A DNA stretch of 64,000 nucleotides from an uncultured Oscillospiraceae bacterium (GCA_910585265.1 CAJUCA010000001.1:99927-163926), one strand, 5' to 3'; counted from the first letter of the stretch, positions 51,175-60,737 are shown. Numbers and translations are program-made. The notes: generated from the letters alone by a model not told the origin.

Positions 51175-51789
51175 TCAGGCCGCTTTTTTGCCGGCCTCCC
51201 CCTCGGGGAAGATGATCTTGTTGACAAAGAAGAAGATGATCATGGAGATGCCGCCGTTGAGGACGGTGGTGCCGATGTTATACACGAAGTCCGGGACGAA
51301 CAGCCCAGCCACCGCCACCCACACGCAGTTGATGGAGTTGACGATGCAGTTGATGACGATGAACGCCAGCACGTACCACACGATCTGCTTGCCCAGGTTG
51401 CCCTTGCTGCGGAACACGAAGTTTTTCTGAATGGGGAAGTTGATAATCTCCCCGATGCCCATGGCGATCATATAGGCGATGAAGTAACCCAGGCCGCCGC
51501 CCACAATCACCTGCCCTGCATCGTTATACTTCACGGCATAGCCGAAGATGTTCCAGTCGAAGTTCACTCCGAACAGGCTGATGGGGATGCCCGGCCAGCC
51601 GAATTCCACGTCCTTCAGGTTCTCGAAGGCGTAGGGCAGGCCCTGGAGGATGAAATACTTCATCACGGTGATGAGGTTGCTGACGATGACGAACAGGCCG
51701 CCCTCCCGGATCCATTTGGCGGCTTTCGGGTGCTTTTCGGCGAAGCCGCCCCAGGTGCGGCCCCACCAATTCTTAATCCTCTGGAGCAT
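51175..51789 (-). CDS. GtrA-like multi-helix membrane protein
   Basis: 204 residues with four membrane segments (about 30-50, 85-115, 135-155, 168-190). The pattern GEIINFPIQKNFVFRSKG resembles the GtrA central motif, but an extra N-terminal amphipathic stretch and a loop (FENLKDVEFGWPGIPISLFGVNFDW) make it longer than usual. A role in lipid-linked sugar movement is possible. AGGGAGGAATTTTGAA precedes the ATG. It follows the GH3 gene by 19 bp, so the two are probably co-transcribed. Confidence 0.75.
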   Translation of the reverse strand: MLQRIKNWWGRTWGGFAEKHPKAAKWIREGGLFVIVSNLITVMKYFILQGLPYAFENLKDVEFGWPGIPISLFGVNFDWNIFGYAVKYNDAGQVIVGGGLGYFIAYMIAMGIGEIINFPIQKNFVFRSKGNLGKQIVWYVLAFIVINCIVNSINCVWVAVAGLFVPDFVYNIGTTVLNGGISMIIFFFVNKIIFPEGEAGKKAA

Positions 51790-51808
51790 TTCAAAATTCC
51801 TCCCTTTC

Positions 51809-54226
51809 TCAGTGGATAGCGTTTGCCGCCTTGCGTTTTTTGCCGGAGCGGAAGAACCCGCCGATGACGGCCCCCAGGCCCTTGAAGAAGTGGCCGTTGA
51901 CGATGGTGAGGATGCCCTCCGCCATCTCCATGGTGCAGATGCCTCCGGTCATTTTGGCGATGGCCCGGAAGGGCATATTGTAATTGAACAGCAGGTTCAG
52001 ATTGGGCTTGCCCTTTTCGATGCTCTTGTTGATGAAATGGGTGAGGATTTTATAGGCCAGCCGCCCCGCGGCACCCTTGGCGTAGTACATCTGGCACAGG
52101 GCGTCGTTCATGTCCAGCATCCCGCTCCAGTGGCCGTCGGGGATGGGACGGCCCAGCAGGGCCTCAAACTCGGCGTCGGAGACGCTCTTGATATCGCCGG
52201 AGAAATACTTGGCGAACTTTTCCTTGTCGTAGGGAGGCTTGGCCCCGGTGCCCTGGACCTCCACGGTGCCGGACAGCTTGATGTCCGCGCAGGACGCGCC
52301 GATCAGCACCGTCCACGCGCCGCCCTCCACCTCGAATTTGTTGGTGTCCACGTTGAAGTAGCGGAACGCCTTGTCGTCCAGGGGGATGGTGACTTTCTTG
52401 GACTCCCCCGCCTTCAAAAACACCTTGGCGAAGCCCTTCAGCTCCTTGGCGGGGCGGAACACCTCCCCGTCCGGCTTGGAGACGTACAGCTGGGCCACCT
52501 CGGCCCCGTCCATCCCCCCGGTGTTCTTGAGGGTGAAGCTGGCTTCCTTTTCAGTGACGGTGAGGCCGCTGTATTCAAAGGTGGTATAGCTCAGGCCGAA
52601 GCCGAAGGGGAACAGCACGGGCGTCTTTGCCGTCTCAAAGTAGCGGTAGCCCACGAACAGGCCCTCCCGGTACTCGGCGGTACGCTCCTTGGCGGGGAAG
52701 TAGGGGGCGGAGGACACGTCCTCGTACTTCACGGGGTAGCTCTCCGCCAGCTTGCCGGAGGGGTTCACCTGGCCCATGATCACCTTGAGCACGGAGGACG
52801 CCCCCGCCTGCCCGCACAGGTAGCCGTGCACCAACGCCTTGATCTTGGGCAGCCAGGGCATCTCCACGGCGGACCCCGCCGACATGACGGCCACCACGTT
52901 GGGGTTGGCCTTGCTGACGGCTTCGATCAAATCGATCTGGCTCTGGGGCAGGCGCATATGGGAGCGGTCCAGCCCCTCGGACTCGCTGATCTCGTCCAGG
53001 CCGATGTAGAGCAGGACGGTGTCCGCCTTCTTCGCCAGCTCCACCGCCCGGGCCTGCATGGCGGGGTCGCCCTTGCCCGAGCGGGGGTAGCCCGCCTCAA
53101 AGCCCGCCACGTCCAGGCCGAAGCCCTGGATCACATCCATGGCGTTGTCCAGCTTGGTGGGGTTCACCACCGAGGAGCCGGCCCCCTGATACCGGGCCTT
53201 CTGGGCGAACTCGCCGATGACAGCCACCTTCGCGCCCCGCTTCAGGGGCAGGAGGTTATTCTCGTTCTTCAGCAGGACGATGGACTGCTCACTGGCCTTC
53301 GCCGCCATGACGTGATGCTTCTCCACGTCGAAGGGCTTGCCCTCCAGGGGCTTCACCGCCCCGGCGGTGGACAGGATCACGTCCAGCAGCTCATCCACCC
53401 GCCGGTCCAGCAGCTCCTGGCTGATCCGCCCGGATTTCACCGCGTCGATGAGCTCCAGGTCGGAGTCGCCGCCGGTGGTGGGCATCTCCAGGTGGGACCC
53501 GGCCCGGACGCCCTCCACGTGGTCGTTGGAGCCGCCCCAGTCGGACACCACGAAGCCGTCAAAGCCCCACTCGTCCCGGAGAATTTCCTGCAAAAGGTGC
53601 CTGTTCTCGTTGGCGTACACGCCGTTGATCCGGTTGTAGGAGGACATGATGGACTTGGAGTGCCCCTCCTTCACGGCGATCTCAAACCCGGTGAGGTAGA
53701 TCTCCCGGAGGGTGCGCTCGTCCATGACGGAGTCGGAGGCCATCCGCCGCAGCTCCTGGGAGTTGGCGGCGAAGTGCTTGGGGCAGGCCGCCACGCCGTT
53801 TTTCTGGATGCCCCGGATATAGCTGGCCGCCAGCTTGCCCGCCAGATAGGGGTCCTCGCTGAAATACTCGAAGTTGCGCCCGCAGAAGGGGGAGCGTTTG
53901 ATGTTGAGCCCCGGGCCCAGCACCACGCACACCCCCTGGGAGGCGGCCTCCGCCCCCAGATGCGCGCCGATCTCCTCCCCCAGCTCCACGTCCCAGGAGT
54001 TGGCCACAGCCGCCGCCGTGGGATAGCAGGTGGCGGGCAGGGACGGGTTCAGCCCCAGCTGGTCCCCCTCCCCCGCCTGCTTGCGGATGCCGTGGGGGCC
54101 GTCGGACAGGGTCATGTTGGGCACGCCCAGCCGCTCCACGCTCCGCGTCTGCCAGAAGTCCTTGCCGGAGAACAGGTAGCACTTCTCCTCCAATGTCATT
54201 TGCTTGATGATGTCCGCGTGTTTCAA
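51809..54226 (-). CDS. GH3 family beta-glucosidase (cytoplasmic)
   Basis: 805 residues. Classical order: GH3 barrel (about 1-270) with nucleophile Asp in GFVVSDWGGSNDH and the RSPFCGRNFEYFSEDPYLAG signature; GH3 C-domain (about 300-510) beginning SIVLLKNENNLLPL; fibronectin-like domain (about 560-650, PFGFGLSYTTFEY); then a 130-residue helical tail seen in other Firmicute GH3 enzymes. No signal peptide, so it acts on imported glucosides. The start is a TTG at 54226 with GAGGAGGGG upstream. It lies downstream of the permuted GH3 gene on the same strand. Confidence 0.93.
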   Translation of the reverse strand: MKHADIIKQMTLEEKCYLFSGKDFWQTRSVERLGVPNMTLSDGPHGIRKQAGEGDQLGLNPSLPATCYPTAAAVANSWDVELGEEIGAHLGAEAASQGVCVVLGPGLNIKRSPFCGRNFEYFSEDPYLAGKLAASYIRGIQKNGVAACPKHFAANSQELRRMASDSVMDERTLREIYLTGFEIAVKEGHSKSIMSSYNRINGVYANENRHLLQEILRDEWGFDGFVVSDWGGSNDHVEGVRAGSHLEMPTTGGDSDLELIDAVKSGRISQELLDRRVDELLDVILSTAGAVKPLEGKPFDVEKHHVMAAKASEQSIVLLKNENNLLPLKRGAKVAVIGEFAQKARYQGAGSSVVNPTKLDNAMDVIQGFGLDVAGFEAGYPRSGKGDPAMQARAVELAKKADTVLLYIGLDEISESEGLDRSHMRLPQSQIDLIEAVSKANPNVVAVMSAGSAVEMPWLPKIKALVHGYLCGQAGASSVLKVIMGQVNPSGKLAESYPVKYEDVSSAPYFPAKERTAEYREGLFVGYRYFETAKTPVLFPFGFGLSYTTFEYSGLTVTEKEASFTLKNTGGMDGAEVAQLYVSKPDGEVFRPAKELKGFAKVFLKAGESKKVTIPLDDKAFRYFNVDTNKFEVEGGAWTVLIGASCADIKLSGTVEVQGTGAKPPYDKEKFAKYFSGDIKSVSDAEFEALLGRPIPDGHWSGMLDMNDALCQMYYAKGAAGRLAYKILTHFINKSIEKGKPNLNLLFNYNMPFRAIAKMTGGICTMEMAEGILTIVNGHFFKGLGAVIGGFFRSGKKRKAANAIH

Positions 54227-54268
54227 GCAGACCCCTCCTCACTGATTTCGATGGGTTCGATGCCCGGA

Positions 54269-54315
54269 AGCACAGAACAAATCCGGGGACAGGTTCCCGG
54301 GATTTGCTCTGTGCT
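54269..54315 (-). other. Intercistronic stem-loop between the two GH3 genes
   Basis: AGCACAGA-CAAATCC and its complement form a long imperfect stem. No T-run. It could stabilise or partly terminate the message between the genes. Confidence 0.5.
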
Positions 54316-54394
54316 CCCGCACCCCGCCCCCGCCGGAGCGGGGACGGGGGAACGGAAGCTGTGGTTAGTCTGCGCAGTTCGGGCCGCTTTACGC

Positions 54395-57286
54395 TCAGCC
54401 CTTCTTCTTGCTGTAGCCGCGGAGCAGCAGGAACTCGCCGGCCACCGCCGCCAGAATCACCACGGCGGAGATGGTGTACATCGCGATCTGCCACGCCGCC
54501 ATGCCGCCGCCCGCGCCGTTGGCGTAGGCCCGGCTGTTGGCCGTGGTGTACAGGATGTTCTTGCAGGCCTGCCGCGCCGCCTGGAGGGAGGTGCCGCTGG
54601 TCTTGTCGGTGAGCTCGCCCACCTCGATCATCTGGGGGCTGAGGCAGAAGTCGCCGCCGTTGCGGATCTGGATGTCGGCGTCCTGGTAGCCGTAGCCGCC
54701 GAAGTAGTCGGTGAGCACCATGCCGCGGAAGCCCCACTCATCCCGGAGCACCCGGTTCAGCAGCTCGGGGTTGGCCCCGGCGTACTTGTTGCCGATGTAG
54801 TTGAAGGCGGACATGATGGCCATGGACTTGCCCTCGTAGTTCTTCACGCACATCTCGAAGGGCTTCAGGTAGATCTCCCGGATGGCCTGCTCATTGGACC
54901 AAGTGCACAGCATATCGGTGCGGTGGGTCTCCTGGTCGTTGAGGGCAAAGTGCTTCAGGAAGGAGTACACGCCGCTCTCCGCCGCGCCGTTGACGGCGTT
55001 GGAGGCCATGGCCCCGGACAGGTAGCCGTCCTCGGAGTAGTACTCGAAGTTACGGCCGGAGAAGGCGGTGCGGTGGATGTTCATGGCGGGGGCGTACCAG
55101 CCGGACACGTCCATCTCGTCGGCCATCTTGCCGATGCTCGCGCCGAAGTCATGGGCCAGCTGGGTGTTCCAGGTGGCGGCGATGACCACGCCGGCGGGGA
55201 AGCCGATGGAGGCCTTCTGGGTGAAGTTGTTGTTGATGGAGGCGGGGCCGTCGCAGTCGATCTGCTGGGTCTTGCCCACGGAGGAGATCTCCACGCTCTG
55301 GTAGCCGCCGATGCCGATGAGCTGCACCATGTCGTCCACGGTGAGCTGATCCAGCAGCTGCTCCCACTGGGGATCATCGTAGTCCTTGCCCCGCAGGTCC
55401 ACCAGCTTCAGGCCGTTCTTGGCCCCGGTGGTGGGCACCGCGTCATTGCTGTCGTTGAACTGGGCCGGGTCGTAATTGCTGTGGTTGTAGAAGCCGGTCT
55501 TGGCCTCGGCGGACATCTCATAGCTGGAGGGGGCGGCCACGGCAGCGTCATAGTTGGCGAAGCCGTCCTTTCGGGACAGGTAGGTCACATCGCCCTGGGC
55601 GTAGCCGAACTGGCTGACGGCGGGGGTCTCGTCGGAGGCGCGGCCGTCGGTGTAGGTGACGGTGGAGCCCACGTTGTAGGTCTCGGAGTCGATGACGGTG
55701 TGGGAGTCGCTGTTGATGGAGATGACGTAATCGCCCGCCTCCAGCACGTACGCGCCCGCGCCCTGGTAGTCGAAGGAGGCCATGTCCTCCGCCTGGAAGG
55801 AGATCGTCACCTTCTCGGACTTGCCCGGCTCGATGATCCCGGTCTTGCCCAAGGCCACCAGGTTCGCGCTGGCCTTCTCAATGCCGCCGTTGGTGTAGGG
55901 GGGATTGAAGTAGACCTCCACCACGTCCTTGCCGGCCTTGTCGCCGGTGTTGGTGACAGTGACATCGAAAGTAATGGTCCCATTACTTTCGGAGATGGGC
56001 CCCATCTCCTGCTGGAAGGTGGTGTAGCTCAGGCCGTAGCCGAAGGGGAACTGCACCGTCTTGCCGTAGTCGATGGCGTTTTCCGCGGCGGCGGTCTCAT
56101 ACCACTTGTAGCCCACGTAAATGCCTTCCACGTAGTTGACGAAGTTGGGGGTCACGGGCTGGCCGTAGGACTCGGGGGACACATCGCTCAGGTTGGTGTA
56201 CTGGAACTCGCCGATGTTGTTATAGGCGGGGATGGCGGTCAGGTCGTACACGAAGGTGTCCACGGTGCGGCCGGAGGGGTTCACCTTGCCGGACAGGATA
56301 TTGCCCAAGGCGTTGAACCCGGTCTGGCCGGGGCCGGGGGCCAGGATGACGGACTTGATGGAGGGGTAGTCCTCAATCCAGCCCAGCTCCATGGCGTTGG
56401 AGGCGTTGATCACCACCACCACCTTGTCAAAGCGGCTGGTGACCTCCTTGATCATGGCCAGCTCCCGGGTGGTGGGCTCCAGGTAGTGCTTGGAGGCGTC
56501 CAGATCCTCGGGGTACTCGCTCATGCGCAGGCCGGAGGCCCCGAACATACCGCCCTCGGAGCTGAAGGTGTCCTCGATGGCGGGGTCCAGGCTCATGGGC
56601 AGGTCCGCGCCCTCGCCGCCGGAGCGGGAGATAACGATGATGGCGGTGTCGGCGTAGGACTTGGCGTTGTCGAACACCCCGGCGGACTCATACTCAGCCA
56701 CGGTGGGCTCGGGCACGGTCCAGTCCTGGCCCCACATACCCACCATGGGCCGCTCGTCCCGCCAGTCGGTGTAGAACTTGGTCAGGTCCTCATTGTACTC
56801 GATGCCCGCCTGCTTGATGCCCTCCAGCAGGGTGACGGTGGGGTACAGCCCGGACAGGGAGCCGGACCCGGTGCCGCCGTACACGGGGTTGGTGGCGGAC
56901 CAGCCGAAGGTGTTCACCTTCGCGCCCTCCCCCAGGGGGAGCAGGCCGCCCTCGTTCTTCAGCAGGACAAAGCCCTCGTCGGCGATGTCCTCACACAGCG
57001 CGCTGGCGTCGCTGATGCTGCCCTCGCTGATGTCGCCGCCGCCCCGCAGGGCCATGCTGACGATGCCATACATGGGTCCGGTGAGGATCAGGTTGACGAT
57101 GATCACCAGGGCCACCACGAAGGCCATCCACGCGCTGCCCCGCACCAGGCCCTTCAGGGGCTTCTGGAGCTTAATGGCCGCGATAGTGGCCGCGATGGCC
57201 AGCACCAGAACCACGGCGATGGCGATCAGGTGCCCTTGCATCAAGCCTATTGCGTTTTTCACGTCTTCGATGTTGATGCCTAACAT
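54395..57286 (-). CDS. Membrane-anchored GH3 beta-glucosidase with permuted domain order
   Basis: 963 residues. Two N-terminal membrane helices (about 19-37 and 50-75), then the GH3 C-domain comes first (about 85-400, starting GFVLLKNEGGLLPL), a fibronectin-like domain (about 440-540, PFGYGLSYTTFQQ), and the GH3 barrel last (about 620-900) with FSGRNFEYYSEDGYLSGAM and the nucleophile Asp in GFRGMVLTDYFGGY (about 860). A third membrane helix (about 930-952) ends the protein. Reversed GH3 order is known in some rumen Clostridia. Both ends anchored suggests work at the outer membrane face. GAGGAGGAAGAACA precedes the ATG. Confidence 0.9.
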   Translation of the reverse strand: MLGINIEDVKNAIGLMQGHLIAIAVVLVLAIAATIAAIKLQKPLKGLVRGSAWMAFVVALVIIVNLILTGPMYGIVSMALRGGGDISEGSISDASALCEDIADEGFVLLKNEGGLLPLGEGAKVNTFGWSATNPVYGGTGSGSLSGLYPTVTLLEGIKQAGIEYNEDLTKFYTDWRDERPMVGMWGQDWTVPEPTVAEYESAGVFDNAKSYADTAIIVISRSGGEGADLPMSLDPAIEDTFSSEGGMFGASGLRMSEYPEDLDASKHYLEPTTRELAMIKEVTSRFDKVVVVINASNAMELGWIEDYPSIKSVILAPGPGQTGFNALGNILSGKVNPSGRTVDTFVYDLTAIPAYNNIGEFQYTNLSDVSPESYGQPVTPNFVNYVEGIYVGYKWYETAAAENAIDYGKTVQFPFGYGLSYTTFQQEMGPISESNGTITFDVTVTNTGDKAGKDVVEVYFNPPYTNGGIEKASANLVALGKTGIIEPGKSEKVTISFQAEDMASFDYQGAGAYVLEAGDYVISINSDSHTVIDSETYNVGSTVTYTDGRASDETPAVSQFGYAQGDVTYLSRKDGFANYDAAVAAPSSYEMSAEAKTGFYNHSNYDPAQFNDSNDAVPTTGAKNGLKLVDLRGKDYDDPQWEQLLDQLTVDDMVQLIGIGGYQSVEISSVGKTQQIDCDGPASINNNFTQKASIGFPAGVVIAATWNTQLAHDFGASIGKMADEMDVSGWYAPAMNIHRTAFSGRNFEYYSEDGYLSGAMASNAVNGAAESGVYSFLKHFALNDQETHRTDMLCTWSNEQAIREIYLKPFEMCVKNYEGKSMAIMSAFNYIGNKYAGANPELLNRVLRDEWGFRGMVLTDYFGGYGYQDADIQIRNGGDFCLSPQMIEVGELTDKTSGTSLQAARQACKNILYTTANSRAYANGAGGGMAAWQIAMYTISAVVILAAVAGEFLLLRGYSKKKG

Positions 57287-57432
57287 TGTTCTTCCTCCTC
57301 ATTCACTTTTTGGCGGGCGGTTCCCGCCGGTGAGGAGAGTGTATCACAGCTTTCCCGCCTGCGGCGTCGATTTGCGCAAACTGCGGGTTTTTTCGTTCAA
57401 TCTGCATTCCGCCTTGGCAATTCCGCACAACA

Positions 57433-57475
57433 CAAGCCCCCGCGTTTTTGGCAAAGTCAACAACGCAGGGGCTTG
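57433..57475. terminator. Stem-loop after the sensor kinase gene
   Basis: CAAGCCCC-GCGTT and AACGC-GGGGCTTG pair across a 15-base loop, four bases past the kinase stop at 57479. T-runs are weak. Confidence 0.5.
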
Positions 57476-57478
57476 ATT

Positions 57479-58810
57479 TCACTTTTTTTCCAGCGGGATC
57501 ACAAGACGGATCTCGAACCACTGCTCCTGATCCCGGATGGTCATGGCCCCGCCGTATTTCTCCGCGGCGTGGCGGACGGACTTGATGCCGTAGCCGTGAT
57601 AGGCCGCGTCCCCCTTGGTGGTGACGGGCAGGCCGTCCCGGAAGGTGGGCGGCTGGGGGCAGTAGTTCCCGCACCGTATCACCAGGAAGCCCCGCTTGCC
57701 GTACACCGTGAGGTGGATCAGCCGCCGGGACTTGTCGGCTATGCCCAGCTCGCACTCAATGGCGTTGTCCAGGATATTGCCGAAGATGGTGCAGATATCC
57801 ATCACGTCCAGGAAGTCCAGCTTGCCGCCGTCCGCCACGCAGGTCAGCTCGATGCCGTGGCGGGCGCAGTACAGGCTTTTTCCGGTGAGCACCGTGTCCA
57901 GCACCGAATTGCCCGTCTTGTTCTGGGCCTCGTAGTCCCGGATCTCCTCCTCCATGCCGTCCAGGTAGGCGGAACGCTTGGCGGCGTCCGGCTCCGCCCG
58001 GAGGACGGCGATCTGGTGCTTCAGGTCGTGGTACTTGTGGTTGATGGCCTCGATGCTGTCCCGGGACTGGCGGTATTGGACGTACTGGCTCTGGAGGATG
58101 TTCTGGATGGCGTCCAGCTCCCGGTGCATATACAGCTCGCACCGCTGGACGTGGTAGGCGTACAGCATGGCCACCCCCGCCAGATCCGCCAGGGTCCGGA
58201 TGTTGTAGATATCCGTCAGCTCCGAGCTGGTAAAGGGGGTGTTGCTGTAGACGAAGCTGAGGTTGCTCAGAAAGAAGCAGGCCAGGGCGATGAGGGCGGG
58301 GCTGGTCAGCTCCCGGAGGCGGAAGGCGGTGCCCGACCGGGGGTCCGTCCGGCGGCTCTCCAGCCAGCGCATCCCCCCGAACACGGCGGCATACACCGCC
58401 GCCAGGATCACCCAGAACAGGATTCCCTTCCGCACCGTGTCCCCCTTCCAGCCCAGGGCGTAGACGGAATAAGAGTAGAGCTGCCACTCCAGGGAGGCAG
58501 CGAACTCCGCCAGCACGAAGGCCCGCACCGTGCAGTATACCGCGCTGGCCAGGGACATATCGCAGCACAGGGAGATAAGCCCCAGCATCAGCCCCACCGC
58601 CGCCGCCATGCAGGGCAGCCAGAACAGGAGCCGCAGGCCGTCGGTGAGGGTGAGGAACAGGCACTGGACCGCCAGCCCCGCCCCCAGCGCGCCCCACAGC
58701 CTGGGGCCGTGGAGCCGCCTGGTATGCCCGCTGACGTAGACCAGGCAGGCGCACCACTCCGCCAGGGCGGTGACCGCCCGGGGGATGTCGGACAGGTAAA
58801 CCGCGTTCAC
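57479..58810 (-). CDS. GHKL-type sensor histidine kinase (LytTR-system partner)
   Basis: 443 residues. About six membrane helices (1-215), a coiled-coil and the phospho-His region YHDLKHQIAVL (about 270), then a GHKL ATPase domain with the N-box DICTIFGNILDNAIE (about 345) and the G-box GYGIKSVRHAAEKYGG. The AgrC/LytS-like build suggests sensing a peptide or an envelope state; the ligand is unknown. It starts with GTG and overlaps the response regulator stop by GTGA. The two GH3 genes lie immediately downstream, possible targets. Confidence 0.9.
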   Translation of the reverse strand: MNAVYLSDIPRAVTALAEWCACLVYVSGHTRRLHGPRLWGALGAGLAVQCLFLTLTDGLRLLFWLPCMAAAVGLMLGLISLCCDMSLASAVYCTVRAFVLAEFAASLEWQLYSYSVYALGWKGDTVRKGILFWVILAAVYAAVFGGMRWLESRRTDPRSGTAFRLRELTSPALIALACFFLSNLSFVYSNTPFTSSELTDIYNIRTLADLAGVAMLYAYHVQRCELYMHRELDAIQNILQSQYVQYRQSRDSIEAINHKYHDLKHQIAVLRAEPDAAKRSAYLDGMEEEIRDYEAQNKTGNSVLDTVLTGKSLYCARHGIELTCVADGGKLDFLDVMDICTIFGNILDNAIECELGIADKSRRLIHLTVYGKRGFLVIRCGNYCPQPPTFRDGLPVTTKGDAAYHGYGIKSVRHAAEKYGGAMTIRDQEQWFEIRLVIPLEKK

Positions 58811-59517
58811 AGGACGCCCCCTCCCACCTGATCGGACAGGGCCTCCAAAAACGGCCCCCGGCGGCCCCGGCTGATCAGCAGCCTGTCCCCCCGGACCACG
58901 GCGCAGCCGTCCTGGATGGCGTCCACGTGGGCCAGGTTGACTAAGTAGCCCTTATTGCAGCGGGCGAAGCCCTTGCCCTCCAACGCCTCCTCCACCTGCT
59001 GGAGGGTGGCGGTGGAGGCGTGTATCCCGGTGTGGGTGTGGAACATGAGCTGGCGGCCCAGCCGCTCGATGTAGAAGATGCCGTCCACCTCCAGCTTCAG
59101 CGCGCCCCCCTTCACCGGCACCGTGACACAGGCCGCCTCCCGCTTTTTCACGTACTGTAAGGCCCGCCCCAGCCGCTGGGCGAAGGAAAAGTAGTTCACC
59201 GGCTTGAGGATGTAGTCCAGGGCGTTGACGGAGTAGCCCTGGATGGCGTACTGGGCCAGGTTGGTGACGAACACGATCACCACCTCCGGGTCCTGCCTGC
59301 GCACATAGCCCGCCGCCGTCATTCCGTCCATGAAGGGCATATCCACGTCCATCAGGATCAGGTCGAAATCCGGCCTGTACCGCTCCACCAGATCCTCCCC
59401 GTTGTCGTAGTGGGTCACCTGGAAGGCGCGGCCTGTCTCCCGGCCGTAGTCGCCGATGTACTGCTCCAGCTGGGCAAAGCACTGGGGGTCGTCCTCCGCG
59501 ATGGCAATGCGGATCAT
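58807..59517 (-). CDS. LytTR-family response regulator
   Basis: 236 residues. A receiver domain (about 1-120) with acidic pocket EDD at 8-10, phospho-acceptor Asp in DLILMDVDMPFMDG and Lys in YILKPVN; a LytTR DNA-binding domain (about 135-230) with FYIERLGRQLMFHTHTG and FARCNKGYLVNLAHVDAI. Activates genes next to paired imperfect direct repeats; no clear pair was found upstream of the GH3 genes by eye. ATG 59517 follows GAGAGGAGTGTGCGCC. Confidence 0.93.
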   Translation of the reverse strand: MIRIAIAEDDPQCFAQLEQYIGDYGRETGRAFQVTHYDNGEDLVERYRPDFDLILMDVDMPFMDGMTAAGYVRRQDPEVVIVFVTNLAQYAIQGYSVNALDYILKPVNYFSFAQRLGRALQYVKKREAACVTVPVKGGALKLEVDGIFYIERLGRQLMFHTHTGIHASTATLQQVEEALEGKGFARCNKGYLVNLAHVDAIQDGCAVVRGDRLLISRGRRGPFLEALSDQVGGGVL

Positions 59518-59569
59518 GGCGCACACTCCTCTCGTTGACGCCGGATACGGCCGGGCGGCGTTTGAGGGG

Positions 59570-59598
59570 ATTATATCACGAAAGCCAGCGGTCCGCAA
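59570..59598 (-). promoter_or_regulatory. Promoter of the LytTR two-component operon
   Basis: TTGCGG (59598-59593), a 17-base spacer and TATAAT (59575-59570) with TG upstream. Confidence 0.65.
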
Positions 59599-59672
59599 CA
59601 GAAAAGACGGCTGGTTTTGGGGCATTTTTGCGGATTTCTTCCCGAACCTCCGGAAAATAGCCACAAAATGTA

Positions 59673-59738
59673 AGAGCCTGTCGTTACCGCCGGGGACGCC
59701 GGGCGGGCCGGGGATTTTTGCGGCTGTGAACGCAGGTT
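59673..59738 (+). repeat. Probable internally deleted copy of the long-hairpin repeat
   Basis: The left end AGAGCCTGTCGTTACCGCC and right end GGCTGTGAACGCAGGTT match repeat ends; the core is missing. It touches the T-run of the next terminator. Confidence 0.45.
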
Positions 59739-59740
59739 AT

Positions 59741-59772
59741 AAAAAAGCACGGCAGCCTTTCGGCTGCCGTGC
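59741..59772 (-). terminator. Terminator of the first SleB-type hydrolase gene
   Basis: GCACGGCAGCC and its complement around TTTC, followed by TTTTTTAT on the minus strand. Confidence 0.85.
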
Positions 59773-59785
59773 GCTCCTTGCTTGC

Positions 59786-60697
59786 TCAGGCGTAAAACGC
59801 GTGCTCTCCAATGGTGGTCACGTAGGTGCGGTTCCGGGAGGCGTAGCAGGACAGGCCCGCCCGGTTGAAGAACAGTGCGGTGGGCACTATCTCCGCCCCA
59901 TCCAGCACCAGCTTGGCCGCGATGACGGACTCCTCGTTGGGCGTCCGCTTCAGGGAGCCGCTGCTGGCCGGAGCGAACTGGTTCTTCTGGTACAGCACAT
60001 CGTAGATGTTGTTGGGGAACTTGGGGTCCTTTACCCGGTTCATCACCACATTCCCCACCGCGATCTTGCCCTCCAGGATCTGGTTGCCGCTCTCCGCGTG
60101 AATGATGCGGGACAGCCAGTAGAGGGTGTCTGCATTGTAGTAGCTGTCGCCGGGGAGAATATAGGCGTCCCCCTCCCGATGGTTCAGAAGGACGGCGCGG
60201 TTCTCCCCGTCATAGCCCACGTCCAGGTTGAACACCTGCGCCAGCAGCCGGATCGGCGCGGCCACAGAACCGTTCAACAGAATCAGGCTGTCCTTCGCAT
60301 AGAGATAGCGGCCGTTGGCCACAATATACGGGGCTCCCGCCTTCACCGTCAGGTTCAGGGTCTCCTCCACTACAGTGGCGGTGTTCCCCGACCCGTCCAC
60401 CACCTGGGACACCCGGGCGGCGTTGACGGTGACCGCGCCGTTCTCCTCCTCCACCGCGGCCTCCGGATCCAGCATGGACACGAAGGAGCCGACGGTGACG
60501 TAGGTGACGCCGCTGCGGTTCTCGTACACGAGGGACTGCTGGGGGACACCGTCCAGCTGGAAGGGGGCCTGTTCCACCGTCTCCTCAACGATGGGAGGCA
60601 TCTCCTCCAGTCCGGGGGCATCCGCGGCCAGCGCGGGCAGGATGAAGCTCACGACAGCGAGGGAGGCCAGCAAGGAACTGACTGCTCGTTTTTTCAT
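59786..60697 (-). CDS. Secreted cell-wall hydrolase, SleB/CwlJ type, with copper-amine-oxidase-like domain
   Basis: 303 residues. A signal peptide (about 1-25, ending ALAADAP), a stalk domain related to copper amine oxidase N-terminal repeats (about 50-170: YVTVGSFVSML, GAVTVNA, APIRLLAQVFNLDVGYD), then a Hydrolase_2 domain (about 185-300) with LYWLSRIIHAESGNQILEGKIAVGNVVMNRV, where the Glu in HAESGN is the expected lytic residue. The family cleaves peptidoglycan, often spore cortex; a vegetative role is equally possible. It is paralogous to the neighbouring upstream gene. Confidence 0.9.
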   Translation of the reverse strand: MKKRAVSSLLASLAVVSFILPALAADAPGLEEMPPIVEETVEQAPFQLDGVPQQSLVYENRSGVTYVTVGSFVSMLDPEAAVEEENGAVTVNAARVSQVVDGSGNTATVVEETLNLTVKAGAPYIVANGRYLYAKDSLILLNGSVAAPIRLLAQVFNLDVGYDGENRAVLLNHREGDAYILPGDSYYNADTLYWLSRIIHAESGNQILEGKIAVGNVVMNRVKDPKFPNNIYDVLYQKNQFAPASSGSLKRTPNEESVIAAKLVLDGAEIVPTALFFNRAGLSCYASRNRTYVTTIGEHAFYA

Positions 60698-60708
60698 GAA
60701 ATCTCTCC

Positions 60709-60734
60709 TTGTTACAATTTGCGTTCAAATTGTA
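60709..60734 (-). promoter_or_regulatory. Perfect inverted repeat, candidate operator
   Basis: GTTACAATTTG (60709-60719) and CAAATTGTAAC (60724-60734) with a four-base spacer, between the -10 box and the ribosome site of the hydrolase gene. A third GTTACAAT overlaps the -10. Such a position suits a repressor. Confidence 0.6.
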
Positions 60735-60737
60735 ACC

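Noticed and set aside
51650..57283. An open frame of about 1,877 codons on the plus strand, opposite both GH3 genes.
   Set aside because: It is composed of His/Gly/Val/Leu-rich low-complexity sequence that arises antisense to GC-rich genes; the minus-strand GH3 proteins have full motifs, start sites and catalytic residues.
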